From NCBI RefSeq assembly GCF_900141715.1, contig NZ_FQYK01000006.1:99197-163196 (forward strand): a DNA stretch of 64,000 nt. Reading direction: 5' to 3'. Positions 1-9,791 of the stretch are shown piece after piece; positions within the stretch are counted from its first letter, which is position 1; each line of letters starts with the position of its first letter. This DNA comes from Algibacter luteus. GTDB taxonomy: Bacteria; Bacteroidota; Bacteroidia; Flavobacteriales; Flavobacteriaceae. The notes under the pieces were generated by a model. That model did no database searches and was not told the origin of the DNA. It worked only from the letters and a program-made list of their open reading frames with translations. The position numbers were made by a program, and so were the translations under genes.

Positions 1-2511
1 CAACTGTGTAATTGGGTTTGCCCCAGCTTCTGCAATATGATAGCCTGAAATAGAAACTGAATAAAAATTACGCACATTATTTTCAATAAAATATTCCTGA
101 ACATCACCCATTAAGCGCAATGCAAATTCAGTTGAAAAAATACAGGTATTTTGTGCTTGATCTTCTTTTAAAATATCGGCTTGAACCGTTCCTCTTACTT
201 GGGCAATGGTATTCGCTTTTATACTTTCGTAAACATCTTCAGGCAACACTTGATCACCTGTTACCCCTAACAACATTAACCCTAGTCCGTTATTACCTTC
301 AGGTAATTCTCCATTATATTTGGGTCTCTCTTTACCTTCATAGAACTTTGCAATTTTAGCTTCAACCTCTTTTTCTAAACCGTTTTCTTTTATATAAATT
401 TCACATTGTTGGTCGATGGCTGCATTAATAAAAAAACCTAATAACATGGGCGCAGGACCATTTATTGTCATACTCACCGATGTCATAACATCAGCCAAAT
501 TAAACCCTGAGTACAGTTTTTTAGCATCATCTAAACAGCAAATACTAACACCTGCATTTCCAATTTTTCCGTAAATATCTGGTCTATAATCTGGATCGTT
601 TCCATAAAGCGTTACACTATCAAAAGCTGTAGATAAACGTTTGGCAGGCAAACCAGCACTTACATAATGAAAACGTTTGTTGGTTCGTTCTGGACCACCT
701 TCGCCCGCAAACATTCTAGCAGGATCTTCGCCAGTTCGTTTAAACGGATACAGTCCAGATGTAAAAGGAAATTCCCCCGGAACATTTTCCTGCAAACACC
801 ATTTTAAAATATCGCCCCAAGCCTGGTATTTAGGAAGCGCTACTTTTGGAATTTGGACATGTGATAAAGACTCCGTATGGGTTTCAATTTTCACCTCTTT
901 ATTTCTAACTTTGAAGCTATAAACTGGATTTTTGTATCTGTTTACTTTTTCGTTCCAACCTGTTATCATTTCCCAATTATGAGGGTCTAGGTTTAGTTTT
1001 ACTCTATCGAATTCTCCTGTAAGCAATTTTATAAACTCTCTATTTTCTTTAGATTCGATTGACTTTGAATCAATACCAGCTTTATCTAATTGTGGAGATT
1101 TTCCCAAAACAGATTCTAAGGTTTTATAAATTCCATATAATTTTTGTGCAACATCAACCTGATCAATAGCTGTTTTATCATAAGCCCTATTATTCTCTGC
1201 AATTTCCGATAAATAACGGGTTCTATTTGGGGGAATTACAAAAATCTTTTCACTCATTTCAAGTGAAATTTCAAACGTAGATTTTAAATCAGCGTCGGTC
1301 TTATCAACCAATTTATCCATGACTGCTTTATATAGAGTGTTCATACCTGGATCATTAAACTGTGATGCTATGGTACCAAAAACAGGTAAGTCCTCTTGTG
1401 GCGTATTCCATAAATTATTGTTACGCATGTATTGCTTTTTTACATCGCGTAAAGCATCTAAAGAGCCTCGTTTATCAAATTTATTAATAGCTACTAAGTC
1501 TGCAAAATCAAGCATATCAATTTTTTCTAATTGTGTAGCTGCTCCAAATTCTGGAGTCATAACATACAACGAGACATCACTATGTTCAATAATTTCGGTA
1601 TCAGATTGACCAATTCCTGAAGTTTCTAAAATAATCAAATCAAACTCAGCTGCTTTTAAAACTTCAACCGCTTCATTAACATGTTTTGATAATGCTAAAT
1701 TAGATTGACGTGTAGCTAAACTGCGCATATAAACTCTTGAGTTATTAATAGAATTCATTCTGATTCTATCGCCCAATAATGCGCCACCTGTTTTTCTTTT
1801 AGAGGGGTCAACAGATATAATACCAACTGTCTTAGAAGGAAAATCAATTAAAAATCGTCTTACTAATTCATCGACTAAACTAGATTTACCTGCGCCTCCT
1901 GTTCCTGTTATACCTAAAACTGGGATTTTTGAATTTTTATTCTTTATATGAATTTTATCCAATGTTTCTTTTGCTATATCCGGAAAATTTTCTGCGGAAG
2001 ATATAACCCTGGCAATGGTTTTTGGAGTTTTATTTTCTAAGTCCGCTAGCGCTATATTTAAATTATCACCAATGGCAAAATCTGATTGCTTAACCAAATC
2101 ATTAATCATACCTTGCAATCCCATTTCTCGACCATCATCTGGCGAATAGATTCTAGCAATTCCATAATCCATTAAATCTTTTATTTCAGCAGGCAAAATT
2201 ACGCCTCCGCCGCCGCCAAATATTTTGATATTATCTGCACCTTTTTCCTTGAGCAAATCATACATATATTTAAAATACTCGTTATGTCCACCTTGATATG
2301 AAGTTAAACAAATAGCATTCACATCTTCTTGAATGGCAGTATTAACAACCTCTTCGACGCTTCTATCATGTCCTAAATGTATCACTTCTACACCTGTTGC
2401 TTGAATAATACGGCGCATAATGTTTATTGACGCATCATGTCCGTCAAAAAGTGATGCAGCTGTTACAATTCTAACTTTATGCTCGGGCTTATAAGGCACT
2501 TGTTGGTTCAT
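1..2511 (-). CDS. icmF: Fused B12-dependent acyl-CoA mutase, IcmF type (C-terminus cut by window edge)
   Basis: The reading frame is open from the window edge to an ATG at 2511 (837 codons visible, of roughly 1,080-1,100 usual for the family). Domains in order: a B12-binding domain with D23-G-H25-D26 (the DxH motif whose His is the lower axial cobalt ligand) and a GGGGG turn near residue 97; a MeaI-type chaperone GTPase with P-loop GTGGAGKSS near residue 200 and NKFD near 300; then the substrate-binding mutase barrel from about residue 550, whose end lies outside the window. Fused G-protein/mutases isomerise isobutyryl-CoA/butyryl-CoA or related branched acyl-CoAs. The exact substrate cannot be read from what is present. 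It is divergent from purU with 145 bp between. Confidence 0.9.
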   Translation of the reverse strand, partial: MNQQVPYKPEHKVRIVTAASLFDGHDASINIMRRIIQATGVEVIHLGHDRSVEEVVNTAIQEDVNAICLTSYQGGHNEYFKYMYDLLKEKGADNIKIFGGGGGVILPAEIKDLMDYGIARIYSPDDGREMGLQGMINDLVKQSDFAIGDNLNIALADLENKTPKTIARVISSAENFPDIAKETLDKIHIKNKNSKIPVLGITGTGGAGKSSLVDELVRRFLIDFPSKTVGIISVDPSKRKTGGALLGDRIRMNSINNSRVYMRSLATRQSNLALSKHVNEAVEVLKAAEFDLIILETSGIGQSDTEIIEHSDVSLYVMTPEFGAATQLEKIDMLDFADLVAINKFDKRGSLDALRDVKKQYMRNNNLWNTPQEDLPVFGTIASQFNDPGMNTLYKAVMDKLVDKTDADLKSTFEISLEMSEKIFVIPPNRTRYLSEIAENNRAYDKTAIDQVDVAQKLYGIYKTLESVLGKSPQLDKAGIDSKSIESKENREFIKLLTGEFDRVKLNLDPHNWEMITGWNEKVNRYKNPVYSFKVRNKEVKIETHTESLSHVQIPKVALPKYQAWGDILKWCLQENVPGEFPFTSGLYPFKRTGEDPARMFAGEGGPERTNKRFHYVSAGLPAKRLSTAFDSVTLYGNDPDYRPDIYGKIGNAGVSICCLDDAKKLYSGFNLADVMTSVSMTINGPAPMLLGFFINAAIDQQCEIYIKENGLEKEVEAKIAKFYEGKERPKYNGELPEGNNGLGLMLLGVTGDQVLPEDVYESIKANTIAQVRGTVQADILKEDQAQNTCIFSTEFALRLMGDVQEYFIENNVRNFYSVSISGYHIAEAGANPITQL

Positions 2512-2656
2512 TCGTAAAGATTATTACATTTTAGTACCGCAATTTACGAAATATTCAAAAAAATAAGCCATTTACAAAAGATTATATAAAACTATTATTC
2601 CAATTCTTGCCTAAGTCAATTTTAAACTATTTTTAGCGCCGAATACTGAAGGCATT

Positions 2657-3511
2657 ATGAATAAGATTACCATATTAATACATTGTAAAGACCGACCTAA
2701 AATAATTGCATCTGTTACAAGTTTTATTGCAGAACAAGGCGGAAATATTGTTTATATTGACCAACATGTTGATCGAGAACAAGACATCTTTTTTATGCGA
2801 TTAGAGAGTGAATTTAGTTCGGAATCATTTTCTACAGAACATTTTAAATCTGTTTTTGAAACTGGTTTAGCTAAAACATTTGAAATGAAATGGCGTATTT
2901 ATTCTTCTGAAAAGAAACCTAAAATGGCTTTATTTGTATCAAAATATGACCATTGCTTATACGATCTACTTGGACGCTACAACTCAGGTGAACTCAATTT
3001 AGAAATACCTTTTATTATTAGCAATCATTTGGATTTAAAACCTATTGCAGACAGTTTTAATATTCCGTTTTATCATATTCCAGTAACTAAAGAGTTAAAA
3101 GATGAAGCCGAAAACCAACAGCTGGAACTTCTAAAAAACCATAGAATAGATTTTATAGTACTTGCCAGATATATGCAAATAGTTTCTGGAAAATTAATTG
3201 ATCAATACCCTAATAAAATCATCAACATTCATCATTCGTTCTTACCAGCGTTTGTTGGTGCCAAACCTTATCACTCTGCTTTTAAACGTGGTGTTAAAAT
3301 TATTGGTGCCACAAGCCATTATGTTACAGAGGAGCTAGATGCTGGTCCTATTATCGAACAAGATGTTACAAGAGTATCACATTCTCATGCCATATCAGAT
3401 TTAATTGCAAAAGGACGCGATTTAGAAAAGATAGTTCTCGCCAACGCAGTTAAACTGCACGCTAATAGAAAAGTAATGGTTTTTAATAATAAAACTGTGA
3501 TCTTCTCCTAG
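2657..3511 (+). CDS. purU: Formyltetrahydrofolate deformylase
   Basis: 284 residues, the normal length. An N-terminal ACT domain (about 1-80, beginning ITILIHCKDRPKIIASV) is followed by a formyltransferase-fold hydrolase domain containing NIHHSFLPAF and the ELDAGPIIEQD segment that carries the catalytic His and Asp of the family. It hydrolyses 10-formyl-THF to formate and THF, balancing the one-carbon pool and supplying formate for purine synthesis. It stands alone between icmF (divergent) and the OmpA gene. The start is the first ATG and matches the usual beginning of the ACT strand. Confidence 0.95.
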   Translation: MNKITILIHCKDRPKIIASVTSFIAEQGGNIVYIDQHVDREQDIFFMRLESEFSSESFSTEHFKSVFETGLAKTFEMKWRIYSSEKKPKMALFVSKYDHCLYDLLGRYNSGELNLEIPFIISNHLDLKPIADSFNIPFYHIPVTKELKDEAENQQLELLKNHRIDFIVLARYMQIVSGKLIDQYPNKIINIHHSFLPAFVGAKPYHSAFKRGVKIIGATSHYVTEELDAGPIIEQDVTRVSHSHAISDLIAKGRDLEKIVLANAVKLHANRKVMVFNNKTVIFS

Positions 3512-3654
3512 TCTATTTATTTAAGATTTTTATTGCAAAAAATTAAAATTTACTCTTAACAAATGTTAATTTCTTTTTTTTTGTGTGACTTATTTATTTT
3601 ATGTGTGTCTCACAACTGTGGAAATATTAACCCATTAACTAAATTTTAATTTTT

Positions 3655-4752
3655 ATGAAAACAAAAGTATTTTTATGCCTAACTTTTTTATTAGGCTTAG
3701 GTTTTGCTCAAGCTCAAAACCTACCCTCGAACCCAGAACCAGGGAAGTGTTATGTAAAATGTATCACAAAAGATGAATTCAATGAAGTTACAGAAACTAT
3801 TGAAGTATATCCTTCTTATACAAAATTAGAAGTTGTCCCTGCAACTTACAAGACTGTTGAAGATCGTGTATTAATTAAAGAAGCGTCTAAAAAATTCGTA
3901 TATGTACCTGCTGTATATGAAACTGTTGATGTTCCTTATACTAAAAAAGATGGTAGAGGTGATTTAAAGGTAAATCCTGCATCATTTGCTACTAACTCTA
4001 GAACTTTTGAGGTTTATCCTGAAACTTCTGGATGGGAATACAAAGAAACTGCATGTGATTCTCCAAACAAAGAGGACTGTATGGTTGCTTGTTATGTTGG
4101 GTACCCAGCTCAATTTAAAGATGTTAGCTTTACAACTTTAGCAAAAGATGCTACAGTAAGTAACTCACCAGTTGGAGAAGTAGGTGGAACTTACAAAAAA
4201 CGTGTTGTTAAAACTCCAGCTACAATGACTGAGATTGAGATTCCTGCTGAATATGGAACTATCACTCGTCAAGTTGTTGCTAGTCCTGCAACAACAAGAA
4301 GTATAACTGTACCTGCAAAAACACAAACTATTACTAGAACTGTTTTAGCTAAAAAAGGTGGAATCACTACTTGGGAAGAAGTTGACTGTGGATTATTTGA
4401 TGCTAACGTATTACCAATTTTCTATGAGTTAGGTAGCGCGCGTATTACTCCAGCCTCTAAGAAAACTATTGATGAAACTTTATTACCATTATTAAACAGT
4501 AAGCCTGTAAATATTGAATTAATGTCTCATACAGATGCTAGAGGTAATGATGATTTCAACATGTCTTTATCACAACAACGTGCTAATGCTGTTGTAAACT
4601 ACTTAGTATCTAAAGGTATTAACAGAAGCCGTTTATCTGGAAGAGGATACGGAGAAACTAGATTAGTTAACCGTTGTTCTAATGGTGTAGAGTGCTCTGA
4701 AGCAGAACACCAAAAAAATAGAAGAACTGAATTTAGAGTATTAAACAACTAA
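3655..4752 (+). CDS. OmpA-family outer-membrane protein with repeated stalk
   Basis: 365 residues. A Sec signal peptide (1-20, ending AQA|Q) is followed by about 230 residues built of imperfect repeats of the type P-A-x-Y-x-T-V/I-x-x-x-V (for example PATYKTVEDRV, PAVYETVDVPY, PAEYGTITRQV, PAKTQTITRTV). The C-terminal OmpA/MotB peptidoglycan-binding domain (about 255-365) shows SHTDARGNDDFN and LSQQRANAVVNYL. It probably anchors the outer membrane to peptidoglycan. The function of the repeat region is unknown to me; the repeats are mostly beta-prone. Several Cys pairs (CYVKC, CMVAC) suggest disulfides. A strong bidirectional terminator follows. Confidence 0.85.
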   Translation: MKTKVFLCLTFLLGLGFAQAQNLPSNPEPGKCYVKCITKDEFNEVTETIEVYPSYTKLEVVPATYKTVEDRVLIKEASKKFVYVPAVYETVDVPYTKKDGRGDLKVNPASFATNSRTFEVYPETSGWEYKETACDSPNKEDCMVACYVGYPAQFKDVSFTTLAKDATVSNSPVGEVGGTYKKRVVKTPATMTEIEIPAEYGTITRQVVASPATTRSITVPAKTQTITRTVLAKKGGITTWEEVDCGLFDANVLPIFYELGSARITPASKKTIDETLLPLLNSKPVNIELMSHTDARGNDDFNMSLSQQRANAVVNYLVSKGINRSRLSGRGYGETRLVNRCSNGVECSEAEHQKNRRTEFRVLNN

Positions 4753-4775
4753 TAGTTATAATTCAACACTAAAAA

Positions 4776-4807
4776 TAAAAAAGGCATCCACTAGGATGCC
4801 TTTTTTA
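4776..4807. terminator. Bidirectional intrinsic terminator
   Basis: A-tract, stem GGCATCC / GGATGCC with a 4-nt loop, then a T-tract. It sits between two convergent genes (OmpA gene and thioredoxin/DUF3738 gene) and can serve both. Confidence 0.85.
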
Positions 4808-4828
4808 CTTTATTAATATACCAGAAGA

Positions 4829-5953
4829 TTAATTTCTTCCTTTTCTTGTTATGGTATACTCCGGATATTCAATAACTTTCTTTTCAATATCAATGCCATA
4901 ATTATCTTTCATTATGGACACCATCAAATCAAAATACTTATAATGAATATCCCAATCATGCTTTTGGTTTTCAACATTCGATGTTACAATTATAGGTGTT
5001 TCAAGCACATTAGAAAGCTGAAATTTAACTTGATTTAATGTAACATTATCTGCCTTAATTTCAGAATCACCAATTAAAAACTGCTGTGTATCCTTACCCC
5101 AATCGATTTGATTAGTATCCCAAAATGTTGGGTTTTTAATTTCAAAAACCAAAGCCTCTCCCTCAGTATATTTTCTAGACTCCTTCATTTTTAAGGCCTT
5201 CAATACATATTTAGATTTATTATTAAACGCATCCGAATCAATTCTTAATTTAACCCGATACGAATCATTATTGGCATTAGTTAATTTAATTTGGCTTTTG
5301 TAACAATCTAAAGCATATGCCAAAATATCCTTTAAATTACCGGTTAACTCAATAAAACTATCATGTTTTACAATTTGCAAAGCGGCATCCCAAGTTTCAT
5401 TTAAAGGCGTTATCTCAATGTCTTTTTTAAGCACATCTTCCTTTTTAACTACCGTTTTTTGATATGCTTGTGTTAGTATTATTTTATCTACTTCTATTTT
5501 ATTGGGGTTATCTCTCAAAAACTGTTCTAAATGATTTGGCTTAAAATCGGCAGGATGACCTTCCCAAAGTTTCATACCATGTGCGTTGTATAAAATGCTG
5601 TAAGGTAAACTCTGTACTTTATTTTTGGAAAAAGTTTGTCCTTCGTAGTCAATTGCTGTAGCTAATCCATTTTGATGTTTAAGCATAAAACGTTTCACAA
5701 CTTCAGGACTTTCTTGAGATAACGAAAGCACATAAAAATCATCAGCATATTGCTTTTGTAGCGATTCAATATATTTAGATGCATGAACACAAGGACCGCA
5801 CCAGGTAGCCCAAAAATCTACAAAATAAAGCTTATTGTCTGTTTGAGTCGCAATGGTTGATTGTTGAATATATTCAGAAACCTTTATTTGTCCGAAGATA
5901 AACGTCGAACTAAAAAAGCATACTAAATAAAAAGATATCTTTTTAAATTTCAT
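4829..5953 (-). CDS. Exported thioredoxin-like protein with C-terminal DUF3738-like domain
   Basis: 374 residues. A hydrophobic signal segment (about 5-21) precedes a TlpA-like thioredoxin domain with active site W51-C52-G-P-C55. Residues about 170-374 form a separate domain whose ending (a ...NVTLNQVKFQLSNVL... stretch and a YFDLMVSIMKDNYGI stretch) resembles the DUF3738/TIGR03435 family of unknown function. It is probably a periplasmic thiol-disulfide or thiol-reducing protein. The fusion is less usual than stand-alone TlpA. It is monocistronic between two terminators or promoters. Confidence 0.75.
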   Translation of the reverse strand: MKFKKISFYLVCFFSSTFIFGQIKVSEYIQQSTIATQTDNKLYFVDFWATWCGPCVHASKYIESLQKQYADDFYVLSLSQESPEVVKRFMLKHQNGLATAIDYEGQTFSKNKVQSLPYSILYNAHGMKLWEGHPADFKPNHLEQFLRDNPNKIEVDKIILTQAYQKTVVKKEDVLKKDIEITPLNETWDAALQIVKHDSFIELTGNLKDILAYALDCYKSQIKLTNANNDSYRVKLRIDSDAFNNKSKYVLKALKMKESRKYTEGEALVFEIKNPTFWDTNQIDWGKDTQQFLIGDSEIKADNVTLNQVKFQLSNVLETPIIVTSNVENQKHDWDIHYKYFDLMVSIMKDNYGIDIEKKVIEYPEYTITRKGRN

Positions 5954-6072
5954 TATAATTTAAACTTTAACTTGATTAAATTGACTTTGTATCAATTACA
6001 TAACAAACATTGTGCTAAAATAGTATTTTATTAAATAAAAGTATAAACCTAAAAATTTTAAGAACTAAAATT

Positions 6073-6080
6073 TATCTTTG
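6073..6080 (+). promoter_or_regulatory. -7 promoter element (TAnnTTTG) for the DUF4197 gene
   Basis: TATCTTTG matches the Bacteroidota housekeeping -7 consensus exactly and lies 22 bp before the ATG at 6103. Confidence 0.55.
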
Positions 6081-6102
6081 TTTTCACATAAAACCCAAAA
6101 TC

Positions 6103-6807
6103 ATGACACGTAAATTATTAGCCTTAATTTTAATTCTTAACCTAACTGCCTGTGCAGAACTTCAACAAGTTGTCAATCAACTCCCGCAAGGAGGAACCCT
6201 TGGAAATTCTGATATTGCTGCTGGATTAAGACAAGCATTAGACTTTGGTATAGATAAACAGGTAACTAAACTAACCCAAACCGATGGATTTTTTAAAAAT
6301 GAATTGGTTAAAATATTACTACCTGAAGAACTTCAGAAAGTCGATAAAACACTTAGAGATATTGGTTTAGATAATTTGGCAGACGAAGGTCTAAAAGTAC
6401 TTAACAGAGCTGCGGAAGATGCCGTTAAAGAAGCTACTCCAATATTTGCGGATGCTGTAAAGGAAATTACTTTTGATGATGCTAAAAACATTCTATTAGG
6501 AGATAATGATGCTGCAACACAATACCTCACCGCAAAAACACAATTGGAGTTATACGCTAAATTCAACCCAGTAATTAAAAATTCTTTTGATAAAGTAGGT
6601 GCAGATGAAATTTGGAGTAATTTGATTAATAGATACAATAACATTCCTTTTACAAACAAGGTGAATCCAGATTTAACGGATTATGTAACTGGTGAAGCTT
6701 TAAAAGGGGTTTATACCATGATAGCCGTTGAAGAAAAAGATATTAGAACAAATATATCATCAAGAACAACAGATTTACTCAAAAAAGTTTTCGCACTACA
6801 AGATTAG
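6103..6807 (+). CDS. DUF4197 lipoprotein
   Basis: 234 residues with a lipoprotein signal (lipobox L-T-A-C, Cys17). The rest is a helical DUF4197 domain, recognisable by SDIAAGLRQALDFGI near the start, ILLPEELQKVDKTLRDIGL, and DYVTGEALKGVYTMIAVEEKDIR near the end. The molecular function of this family is not established. It is preceded by a good -7 element and followed by two very small ORFs. Confidence 0.85.
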   Translation: MTRKLLALILILNLTACAELQQVVNQLPQGGTLGNSDIAAGLRQALDFGIDKQVTKLTQTDGFFKNELVKILLPEELQKVDKTLRDIGLDNLADEGLKVLNRAAEDAVKEATPIFADAVKEITFDDAKNILLGDNDAATQYLTAKTQLELYAKFNPVIKNSFDKVGADEIWSNLINRYNNIPFTNKVNPDLTDYVTGEALKGVYTMIAVEEKDIRTNISSRTTDLLKKVFALQD

Positions 6808-6899
6808 AGTAAAAAGCCTTGTCTTATTGGACTAATTTTTCTCGTTTGAATTTTTTAAATAAAAAATGTATATTTAAATGATTGAAATTTAACTAAGTC

Positions 6900-7097
6900 A
6901 TGCAAAACACGGATGTGATTCTTAAAAAGCAGGAAGAACTCAATAGTAAATACAAAAAATTAGTTGAACAAGCTTATAATTTTAGACAAACAGATTCTGC
7001 ATTAAGTGATATTTCAGAATACAAAGCAATAAAGCTTCTAAACAAACTTAATCGACTAAAATTTCTTGCTAGAGAACAATATCAATCTATTGCTTAA
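6900..7097 (+). CDS. Small helical protein, unknown function
   Basis: 65 residues, charged and predicted entirely helical (KKQEELNSKYKKLVEQAYNF...). No family recognised. Codon use resembles its neighbours and it is preceded by an AT-rich promoter-like stretch. It lies between DUF4197 and another tiny ORF in the same direction. Confidence 0.5.
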   Translation: MQNTDVILKKQEELNSKYKKLVEQAYNFRQTDSALSDISEYKAIKLLNKLNRLKFLAREQYQSIA

Positions 7098-7179
7098 GTT
7101 TATTTAATAATTCTTTAACTATTCCGTCACATCTAATTGGCTCATTTATACGTACTTTAAAGTATAAAAAAGAACGTAT

Positions 7180-7326
7180 ATGAACACACAATTTTGTAGA
7201 GTTGGAAAAATAAGACCCAACCTTAGTAAAGCAATCAGTTTAAAAGAATTAGAAAGACGAATAGCGAACTTTGTAGACGACACATCAAAAGTCTATTATT
7301 CTGAAGATTTAAAAAGTGCTTTTTAA
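7180..7326 (+). CDS. Very small ORF (48 aa), unknown function
   Basis: ATG at 7180, stop TAA at 7324-7326. The product begins MNTQFCRVGKIRPNLSK and ends with an acidic/aromatic tail (VYYSEDLKSAF). Just upstream is a TACTTTAAAGTA palindrome (about 7153-7164). No family recognised. The rest of the 7098-7403 gap shows nothing else. Confidence 0.35.
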   Translation: MNTQFCRVGKIRPNLSKAISLKELERRIANFVDDTSKVYYSEDLKSAF

Positions 7327-7403
7327 AACTTTCATCGAAATATATTAAAATATCTAGCTAGTTTCGAAAGAGAATAGCTTAGATATTTATGGCTAAAACT
7401 CAA

Positions 7404-8222
7404 TTAAATTAATTCTAATATTGAGCGCATTTCTTCCTGCAATTCTTGAGATTTTCTTGCAGCGGCCTGTGCAAAATCAGTATCGTTTGAAGCATAAATA
7501 ATACCTCTTGAAGAATTTATTAGCAAGCCCACATTGTTGTTCATCCCATACTTACAAACGTCTTGCAAATTTCCACCTTGAGCGCCAACACCAGGAACCA
7601 ATAAAAAACTATCAGGAATTATTTTTCTAATATCCGCTAGATATTCGGCCTTGGTAGCTCCAACTACATACATTAATTGCTCAGCATTTTTCCATTGTTT
7701 TGAAGTTTCCAATACCTGTTTGTACACTTCTTTTCCATCAATAGTTTTTGTCTGAAAATCAAAAGCACCTTGGTTTGAAGTAAGGGCCAGAAGAATAGTG
7801 TGCTTATTTGTAAATGCTAAAAAAGGCTCGACGGAATCTTGACCCATGTAAGGTGCAACTGTTACAGAATCGAACGCAAGGTCTTCAAAAAATGCTTTAG
7901 CGTACATACTGCTTGTGTTACCAATATCACCACGTTTAGCATCGGCAATTGTAAATATTTCAGGATGATTATTATTAATGTAGTTAATAGTTTTTTCTAA
8001 AGACTGCCAACCTTTAATACCATAAGCTTCATAAAATGCCGTATTTGGTTTGTAAGCTACACATAAATGATGAGTGGCATCAATTATGGCTTTATTGAAT
8101 TCGAAAATTGGATCCTCGGCTTCTATAAGATGCTTTGGTATTTTATTTAAATCAACATCTAATCCTATGCATAAAAAGGATTTCTTTTTTTTGATTTCCT
8201 GAACGAGTTGTGCTGTTGTCAC
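7404..8222 (-). CDS. pyrF: Orotidine 5'-phosphate decarboxylase (long, type 2)
   Basis: 272 residues, GTG start (product begins [24 protein letters not shown], the usual beginning). The active-site triad D94-x-K96-x-x-D99 is present in [16 protein letters not shown], and the phosphate loop appears as [11 protein letters not shown]. It catalyses OMP to UMP, the last step of pyrimidine synthesis. It lies 10 bp downstream of prfA and is probably co-transcribed with it. Confidence 0.95.
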   Translation of the reverse strand: MTTAQLVQEIKKKKSFLCIGLDVDLNKIPKHLIEAEDPIFEFNKAIIDATHHLCVAYKPNTAFYEAYGIKGWQSLEKTINYINNNHPEIFTIADAKRGDIGNTSSMYAKAFFEDLAFDSVTVAPYMGQDSVEPFLAFTNKHTILLALTSNQGAFDFQTKTIDGKEVYKQVLETSKQWKNAEQLMYVVGATKAEYLADIRKIIPDSFLLVPGVGAQGGNLQDVCKYGMNNNVGLLINSSRGIIYASNDTDFAQAAARKSQELQEEMRSILELI

Positions 8223-8232
8223 TTAGTTAGTT

Positions 8233-9309
8233 TTAAATTACGTCGCTATTTGCCTTTAACTTTTCAGTATTTTCAGCAAGCTGTAATTCGTCAATTATTT
8301 TTTGAATATCGCCATTTACTATATTACTCAAATCGTAAAGTGTTAAACCAATTCTATGGTCTGTTACACGACCTTGTGGATAGTTATACGTTCTAATTTT
8401 TGCACTTCTATCACCAGAAGACACCATACTACCACGTTTAGCCGCATCTTCTTCTTGCTTTTTAGCAAGTTCTAAATCGTATAATCGTGAGCGTAAAACT
8501 TTAAATGCCTTTTCTTTATTTTTATGTTGTGATTTTTGATCTTGACATTGAGCAACTAAACCTGTTGGAATATGTGTTAAACGTACCGCCGAATACGTGG
8601 TGTTTACCGATTGACCACCAGGACCAGAAGAACAGAAAAAATCAATTCTTACATCCTTCGGGTTTATTTCAACATCAAATTCTTCAGCTTCAGGAAAAAC
8701 CATAACGGTAGCTGCACTAGTATGCACACGACCTTGTGTTTCTGTTTGTGGTACGCGTTGAACACGATGCACTCCTGCTTCAAATTTTAATGTTCCGTAA
8801 ACATCTTCACCAGTAACTTCAAACTGAATTTCCTTGAAGCCTCCATTGGTGCCTTCACTAAAATCTACAGTATCTACTTTCCAACCTTTACTTTCGCAAT
8901 ATTTAGTATACATTCTAAATAAATCACCTGCAAAAATACTTGCTTCATCACCACCTGTACCCGCACGTAATTCTACAACGGCATTTTTAGCATCTTCAGG
9001 ATCTTTAGGTATTAATAACACTTTAATTTCTTCTTCTAAAGCTGAAATTCCTGATTTGGCTTCATCATATTGCATTTTAGCCATTTCAACCATTTCTGAA
9101 TCGCTTCCATCAGAAATAATTTCTTCAGCTTCTGCTAAATTATTGGTAAGTTCTATGTATTTCTCGCGTTTATCCATAAGAATTCGCAAGTCTTTATATT
9201 CCCTATTTAGCTCAACATATCGCTTTTGATCTGATATAATATCTGGTTGGATAATTAAATCGCTAACCTCATCAAAACGTTGCTTTACTATCTGTAATTT
9301 CTCTAACAT
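8233..9309 (-). CDS. prfA: Peptide chain release factor 1
   Basis: 358 residues from the ATG at 9309. An upstream in-frame codon at 9333 would add eight residues not typical of RF1, so I prefer [18 protein letters not shown] catalytic motif at 231-233 and P187-Q-T189 (the PxT stop-codon reading motif of RF1, not the SPF motif of RF2). It releases peptides at UAA/UAG. It is first gene of a prfA-pyrF unit. Confidence 0.95.
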   Translation of the reverse strand: MLEKLQIVKQRFDEVSDLIIQPDIISDQKRYVELNREYKDLRILMDKREKYIELTNNLAEAEEIISDGSDSEMVEMAKMQYDEAKSGISALEEEIKVLLIPKDPEDAKNAVVELRAGTGGDEASIFAGDLFRMYTKYCESKGWKVDTVDFSEGTNGGFKEIQFEVTGEDVYGTLKFEAGVHRVQRVPQTETQGRVHTSAATVMVFPEAEEFDVEINPKDVRIDFFCSSGPGGQSVNTTYSAVRLTHIPTGLVAQCQDQKSQHKNKEKAFKVLRSRLYDLELAKKQEEDAAKRGSMVSSGDRSAKIRTYNYPQGRVTDHRIGLTLYDLSNIVNGDIQKIIDELQLAENTEKLKANSDVI

Positions 9310-9419
9310 CTGCCTTTTATAATTGGACACCAAAAATACGATAATTTATCAATTTTCAATGATTAGAAAGGGTTGTAATTGGTAAAATAAAAAATAATAT
9401 CTCGTATAAATCGTTATTA

Positions 9420-9716
9420 ATGATACTCATGCAGCAACTATTATCCATATTGATGTTTTACAGACCATTTATTATTTGGTCTTTAATACTAAACATGTTG
9501 TTTTCTTTTATAAAGTTAGACATCATCGTAATTCTTATAGTTAAATTGCTTTTAGTACTTTCATTATGGCATTTATTGAATGAATCTCGTGCCAAACGTA
9601 AACTAAATCTCTACAAAAATTTAGGCATTACAACTTTAAAATTATTCTCAATTATTTTTATTATTGACGCGGTATTTTCGCTTCCCTTTTTAATCATATT
9701 ACAAGAGTTTATATAA
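9420..9716 (+). CDS. Small membrane protein, unknown function
   Basis: 98 residues with three to four hydrophobic segments (about 5-25, 30-50, 72-95) separated by a basic loop (NESRAKRKLNLYKN). Not recognised. An ATG at 9429 is an alternative start. It lies divergently from prfA with an intrinsic terminator after it. Confidence 0.45.
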   Translation: MILMQQLLSILMFYRPFIIWSLILNMLFSFIKLDIIVILIVKLLLVLSLWHLLNESRAKRKLNLYKNLGITTLKLFSIIFIIDAVFSLPFLIILQEFI

Positions 9717-9737
9717 TTGAAGTTGCCTTTTGAATAA

Positions 9738-9771
9738 TGAAAAAAGGAAACCAATGGGCTTCCTTTTTTAA
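9738..9771. terminator. Intrinsic terminator
   Basis: A-tract, GGAA-x-CC / GG-xx-TTCC hairpin, then a T-tract, between the small membrane protein gene and the convergent nrdJ. Confidence 0.6.
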
Positions 9772-9791
9772 AAATCTATTTTATTCTAATA

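Noticed and set aside
3580..3616. TGTGA ... TCACA inverted repeat before the OmpA gene
   Set aside because: The arms are separated by about 20 bp, too far for a CRP-type site.
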